Source: a virus. From it: a stretch of DNA of 53,164 nt. Shown here one piece after another: positions 49,532 to 53,164 of this stretch (positions are counted from its first letter, which is position 1; each line of letters begins with the position of its first letter). Position numbers and translations under genes: made by a program. The stretch covers positions 1 to 53,164 of IMG/VR virus record IMGVR_UViG_3300009593_000023. One strand, given 5' to 3'. The notes under the pieces are model-generated. The model did not search any database, was not told the origin of the DNA, and was given only the letters and a program-made list of their open reading frames with translations.

Positions 49532-50644
49532 ATGAGCACAAATGATATCAATGATAGCGAATTAATTGCAGTAAAAGAAGGTCTAGCTAAACTAGGCGAG
49601 TCAATTGAAATTATTGCAAAACGTGAATTACCTAAACCAGAGTTTCTAAATAACGAAATAAGTGGTGATAAAATTCATGGTGGTACTATTACACAATTTA
49701 GTACAATGGGTATTAAAGACAATGCTACATCACTTCAATTAGTAGTTCAAAACGGTTTAGTAACTGTAGATAATCTTAAAGTAACATTATTAAAAGAAAA
49801 TGTTAAAGTTGAAGAAAATCTTGAAGTTGTAGGAACAATCAAAGCATCTAGATTAGAAGTAGATGAACTTAAAGCTGATGTACGTAACGAACGTACAAGT
49901 TCTTTAGTATTTGATTGTGAAACTGAATCCCCATATGGAAAAGGTTTATTCTGGACAGGTGCAGGGCATACAAAACAATTTGCTATGCAAGGAAATCCAG
50001 ATAGAGTTTGGTCAAGTGAGCCAATTGATACTCATGGATACTATGCAATCAAGAACGTACCTGTAATTACAGAAGACAGTCTTGGTGCAAATATACAAAA
50101 ATCTAGTTTAACAGAATTAGGCACAATTAAAAATTTAAGAACAGAAGGCAACTTTGTATTAGATCAATTTATATTCTACGATGGCGATCATATGCGTTTA
50201 GGCATTGGTGCAGATGCAGGTAACGGACAACTTACTGTATCAGGTAACGAAGTAGAGTTTATTGTTGATCCAGGATACGACACAGTAAAAGTTGGAGCAT
50301 TCACAACAAGTGATATGGAACTTATTACTGATGATCAAACAAGAATTAAAATTAAATCTAATAACAGAATCGAAGTAGGTACTGATTCTGAATCAATTAC
50401 GACAGTTAAAGGAAAATTAGGAATAGGTGTTAATAACCCAGACGTATGTTTTAGTACGTATGGTCCGATTAAATTTGAAAATAAAAAAATGCAAGTAGGA
50501 AGTGACTTGCCGACACAAGGCGTATACAAGAAAGGTGATATTGTTTGGAACGACGAGCCAACACCAACTGGATACGTTGGGTGGGTTTGTATCAAAGACG
50601 GAACACCAGGAGAGTGGAAACCGTTTGGCACAATAGGAGCATAA
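49532..50644 (+). CDS. tail fibre-like structural protein
   Basis: 370 residues from ATG 49532. Strand-rich, repetitive phage-fibre composition (SLQLVVQNGLVTVDNLKVTL, LEVVGTIKASRLEVDELKAD, KLGIGVNNPDVCFSTYG) with a C-terminal GYVGWVCIKDGTPGEWKPFG tip seen in many marine phage fibres. Probably binds the host surface or forms part of the fibre network. Late promoter, no ribosome-binding site. Confidence 0.75.
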   Translation: MSTNDINDSELIAVKEGLAKLGESIEIIAKRELPKPEFLNNEISGDKIHGGTITQFSTMGIKDNATSLQLVVQNGLVTVDNLKVTLLKENVKVEENLEVVGTIKASRLEVDELKADVRNERTSSLVFDCETESPYGKGLFWTGAGHTKQFAMQGNPDRVWSSEPIDTHGYYAIKNVPVITEDSLGANIQKSSLTELGTIKNLRTEGNFVLDQFIFYDGDHMRLGIGADAGNGQLTVSGNEVEFIVDPGYDTVKVGAFTTSDMELITDDQTRIKIKSNNRIEVGTDSESITTVKGKLGIGVNNPDVCFSTYGPIKFENKKMQVGSDLPTQGVYKKGDIVWNDEPTPTGYVGWVCIKDGTPGEWKPFGTIGA

Positions 50645-50645
50645 A

Positions 50646-50996
50646 ATGATTAATGTCAATTATTGGCATTGGCTAGGTAGAATAGCTCCAATGTTTGCTT
50701 TACTAGGTTTGTGTTTAGTCCTTTGGATGTCCCCAGAACACTGGACAGAATACGCAATTATCACAATAGCATTAGCATTTGGAACTGTCGCTTTCGCATG
50801 GTGGTGGTGGGTAATAGTTGCTGTAAAAAATCTTACAGAAATGTTAGCAAAAAGTAGAAAAGACTTTGATGACGTTATTCAAGAAATAGGTGCATTAAGA
50901 ATAGAACTTAATAAATCTAGAAGAGCAAGATATATTGAACGTGATAACGTTATACCTTTTGAAAAAGATCTAAATACTCCGAAAAACGATAATTAA
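50646..50996 (+). CDS. small membrane protein with coiled-coil tail
   Basis: 116 residues. Two membrane segments (RIAPMFALLGLCLVLWM and AIITIALAFGTVAFAWWWWVIV) then a charged helix. One base after the fibre gene; its 3' end overlaps the convergent minus-strand fibre gene by 4 bases. Function unknown, lysis-related or envelope role possible. Confidence 0.6.
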   Translation: MINVNYWHWLGRIAPMFALLGLCLVLWMSPEHWTEYAIITIALAFGTVAFAWWWWVIVAVKNLTEMLAKSRKDFDDVIQEIGALRIELNKSRRARYIERDNVIPFEKDLNTPKNDN

Positions 50997-51796
50997 CCTG
51001 TATATTCAGGACCAGTTGCAATAATAACATCTTGCGAACCTACTGCAACTCTAATTGCTTCAGTAGTATCATAATTGTCAATACCATCGTTCCAATGTCT
51101 TACTTCAACTTTAACATAACCTTGATAACCATTACCGCCATCAGCATGACCATCATGACCAGCCCCACCGGCACCTACATTCATAGTTAAAGTTTGTGGA
51201 GGAGAATAAGCATTACCAGTTATCATAGCACCTGCTTCTCCACCTTTACCAGCTCTACCATCAGATTCATACCAAGCACCGTTTCTTCCAGCACCACCTC
51301 CACCACCTGCTCCGGCGGCAGATGCATTTCCACCTGCTCCTGATGAAATATTTCCAGCTGAACCACCACCTCCACTTGTAAGGGGTGAAGCCTCACCGGC
51401 AGTTGTACCTGACCACCCAGGTCCCCAACCATTTAATCCACCAGTTCCACCTGTAGCAGTTATTGTAGATATATCACCACTACTACCATCAGGTACTAAT
51501 GAAGAATTGCTACCTGAAGGTGCATTTCCAGAACCACCACTACTATAAGTTCCAGAGCCACCTCCTCCGCCACCAGCAATAACTGTCCAGTCTACTTTTA
51601 CTTTAAAATGTGTACTATAAAAATCACTAAAAGAAGTTTCTGGAGTACCAGCACTAGAAGGTACGTTTGTATTATTACCACTAACAGGTCCATGAGGATC
51701 ACGAAGATATTCGCCTAAACTTATATTAGTAGCTGACCCACCAAATTCATTTTTAATATCTAACAAGCTAATTGGACCTGAGGCACCTATTGGCAT
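50993..51796 (-). CDS. glycine-rich tail fibre tip/adhesin
   Basis: 267 residues. N-terminus GASGPISLLDIKNEFGG then SLGEYLRD is a short conserved fibre motif; from residue 75 there are long Gly-rich runs (AGGGGGGSGT, GAGGGGGAGRNG) like polyglycine-sandwich adhesins at T-even fibre tips. Likely the variable receptor-binding element. Last gene of a three-gene minus-strand unit; its ATG overlaps the previous TAA (TAATG). Confidence 0.75.
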   Translation of the reverse strand: MPIGASGPISLLDIKNEFGGSATNISLGEYLRDPHGPVSGNNTNVPSSAGTPETSFSDFYSTHFKVKVDWTVIAGGGGGGSGTYSSGGSGNAPSGSNSSLVPDGSSGDISTITATGGTGGLNGWGPGWSGTTAGEASPLTSGGGGSAGNISSGAGGNASAAGAGGGGGAGRNGAWYESDGRAGKGGEAGAMITGNAYSPPQTLTMNVGAGGAGHDGHADGGNGYQGYVKVEVRHWNDGIDNYDTTEAIRVAVGSQDVIIATGPEYTG

Positions 51797-51972
51797 TATT
51801 TTCTTCCTTTTATAATTTCGTCTTTTTCTGCATTGTCTAAAGGACGTTTATAGTTAGGTGGAGCAATCCACGAAGTATCATCATTAACAATATTCAAAGA
51901 CGTTGGTTCAGGACCATTATCCGATTCAATAACTGTACCGTCAGGTAATGTTTCTTTATGTTTAGAAGTCAC
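51796..51972 (-). CDS. small unknown protein between fibre genes
   Basis: 58 residues from a GTG at 51972 with GGAGG 5 bases upstream. Acidic, Pro/Asn-rich (TLPDGTVIESDNGPEPTSL, ending IIKGRK). Overlaps the upstream fibre gene by 11 bases and the downstream by one, so it is translated in the unit. It may be a fibre chaperone or attachment factor. Confidence 0.65.
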   Translation of the reverse strand: MTSKHKETLPDGTVIESDNGPEPTSLNIVNDDTSWIAPPNYKRPLDNAEKDEIIKGRK

Positions 51973-53164
51973 CTGTTCCTCCGTAATAATGTGATATAGA
52001 CATATTTTGTTGATAACGTTTTATATTAAGATTAGAAGCGGCATCAGTTGTTGGACCTTTAGGAGTTATACCAACCGTTGTATTAGCGGCACCAGTTCTA
52101 GCATTGTCCGAGGTTACTGAAATCTGTGAATAACCACGCTCTAACCAAGTTACCTCAATTCTTAAATAACCTCTTTTGTAATATCTAGCTTTTAATCCGT
52201 TAGTTATATTATCAAATTCTAAGTAAGGATAATCTTCACCTGTATCTAATGCATCATGAAAGTATGCTTCAGAATCAGTTCTTATTTGATCTCTTAATTG
52301 TGTCATAGTAGCATTATTAGGTAATAAATGATTATAATACCCTACTTCAGATTCTGTTCCACCAGGTGGTGTATAAAAGTATGTTAATTTAATCATACTT
52401 GGATATCCGTATTCTGTTCTTTGCCAATTTGTATTAAATTCTCCATTTGATGAAGCACCACCAGTTATACTATTTTCCCAGTCACCTGCCGCATTAACCC
52501 ACGATAAGTAAAGAGGTCTTTTCTGTGACGTACCACTTTGACCACTAGTATAACAATTTACTAAAATAGGATTACCATTGTTGTTAGTAAGTGTTCCTGT
52601 CCAAGTAGATCCAGAAACTGAACTACTTGCTGTAACAGTTTCACTAGTTCCTGTATAGTTAGGTGTACCAGTAAACATATGACCTGTCAACGCCGCCCAA
52701 CCATTAGCATCATTACTATACCCACCATTAGGCATATAATTACCGCCGCCGCTATATGATGTATTGTTAGTCCAACCTACATATCTGCTATTAGTAAAAG
52801 TCATCTGACCATTTACTGCACTATAAGAAGCATCATATAATTGCATATACAGATAAGCCCAAGTACCGCCGGCCCATACGCCATTAGCATTACCAGTTGG
52901 AAAAGTAACTTTAAATTGAGCACTTCCACCAGCTGGAATTACTGGACCGTTTTCTGTTGTTTGTATATCAGAAAAAGAAGTAATTTGTGCATTGTAATCG
53001 CCGCCACTAAAGTTAGCATCAAACCCTAATAAGGATTCTGCCATATGTGTTTGAACAAAGTTAGTTGAAGGTGTGCTAACACAATAGACCGCAGTAACAT
53101 TTGTATTTGTATCAGACTTTAAATACCCAACAAGAACACCATCTGGATCGTGTTGTCCTGAAAA
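51962..53164 (-). CDS. tail fibre-like protein, N-terminus beyond window
   Basis: The ATG at 53044 is probably internal: the same frame is open from it to the window edge and reads as protein (DPDGVLVGYLKSDTNTN, then VYCVSTPSTNFVQ). At least 400 residues, Ser/Thr/Asn/Gly-rich beta structure (YVGWTNNTSYSGGGNYMPNG), typical of distal fibre shafts. Ends overlapping the small gene at 51972. Confidence 0.75.
   Translation of the reverse strand, partial: FSGQHDPDGVLVGYLKSDTNTNVTAVYCVSTPSTNFVQTHMAESLLGFDANFSGGDYNAQITSFSDIQTTENGPVIPAGGSAQFKVTFPTGNANGVWAGGTWAYLYMQLYDASYSAVNGQMTFTNSRYVGWTNNTSYSGGGNYMPNGGYSNDANGWAALTGHMFTGTPNYTGTSETVTASSSVSGSTWTGTLTNNNGNPILVNCYTSGQSGTSQKRPLYLSWVNAAGDWENSITGGASSNGEFNTNWQRTEYGYPSMIKLTYFYTPPGGTESEVGYYNHLLPNNATMTQLRDQIRTDSEAYFHDALDTGEDYPYLEFDNITNGLKARYYKRGYLRIEVTWLERGYSQISVTSDNARTGAANTTVGITPKGPTTDAASNLNIKRYQQNMSISHYYGGTGDF

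Noticed and set aside
1-53164. CRISPR array, integrase or attachment site
   Set aside because: No regularly spaced repeats, no recombinase gene and no tRNA-end duplication were seen.

Overview
The window is a densely packed, AT-rich phage genome fragment (about 90 coding regions, ten tRNA genes, one tmRNA, very short intergenic gaps). The gene set is that of a marine T4-like myovirus: class Ia ribonucleotide reductase with glutaredoxin, endonuclease V (DenV), an ATP-dependent DNA ligase, a PAAR spike-tip protein, tail fibres, many 2OG-Fe(II) oxygenase-fold proteins, and T4-type late promoters (TAAATA / TATAAATA) mixed with strong sigma70-type promoters (TTGACA-17-TATAAT). The host is probably an alphaproteobacterium (SAR11-like or another marine lineage). 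The tmRNA has the circularly permuted two-piece organisation typical of that class, one bS21 and the PqqA peptide look alphaproteobacterial, and the base composition fits. No terminase, portal or major capsid gene is in the window, so the T4-like assignment rests on accessory and regulatory features.

Layout. 1-2220: a partial membrane protein gene, a pqqA-like peptide gene, small membrane or secreted proteins, and three minus-strand tRNAs (Cys, CAT-Met/Ile, Gly). 2328-10084: a late block of unknown proteins, many of which begin with a short N-terminus resembling the T4 capsid-targeting sequence and its [IL]xE prohead-protease site; it includes two basic paralogues and a candidate -1 frameshift gene. 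10135-13100: an NFU-domain Fe-S protein among three 2OG-type oxygenases, then a PD-(D/E)XK nuclease. 13125-15180: tail fibre or tailspike. 15226-19587: nrdA, nrdB, grx, a frameshifted Sm-like protein, PAAR. 19675-24950: small basic protein, cold-shock protein, permuted tmRNA, a Rieske-family oxygenase that has lost its Rieske cluster, tRNAs Ala/Glu/Asp, a stand-alone AsnRS/AsnA-like class II core, an aberrant class II tRNA with anticodon GTT, and a nuclease. 24952-29781: DenV, three lipoproteins, a large membrane coiled-coil protein, bS21 copy 1. 29785-37588: 2OG oxygenases, GMP reductase, Hsp20, DnaK, ClpS, and an overlapping heme oxygenase - flavin halogenase - bilin reductase operon. 37600-46016: unknowns, SprT-like protease, ClpP, bS21 copy 2, a run of small overlapping genes, tRNA-Thr, wHTH protein. 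46087-53164: small lipoprotein, tRNA-Arg(GCG), HNH protein, DNA ligase, and tail-fibre genes, the last three on the minus strand.

How it fits together. The RNR/glutaredoxin/GuaC set points to nucleotide supply. DnaK, Hsp20, ClpS, ClpP and tmRNA form a proteostasis and trans-translation kit. Two bS21 proteins, the tRNAs and an AsnRS-like core point to interference with translation. Heme oxygenase plus bilin reductase should make a bilin, with a halogenase gene co-translated between them.

The most interesting signals are: (1) the heme oxygenase/halogenase/bilin reductase operon; (2) a phage pqqA; (3) a phage permuted tmRNA together with Clp genes; (4) the class II tRNA with an Asn anticodon beside an AsnRS-like core; (5) two bS21 genes, one with an apparent ATC start; (6) CTS-like N-termini on about ten proteins; (7) three -1 frameshift candidates at homopolymers; (8) late promoters placed so that +1 is the A of ATG; (9) apparent complete absence of GCWGC sites. 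All coordinates and counts were read by eye; no database search was run.
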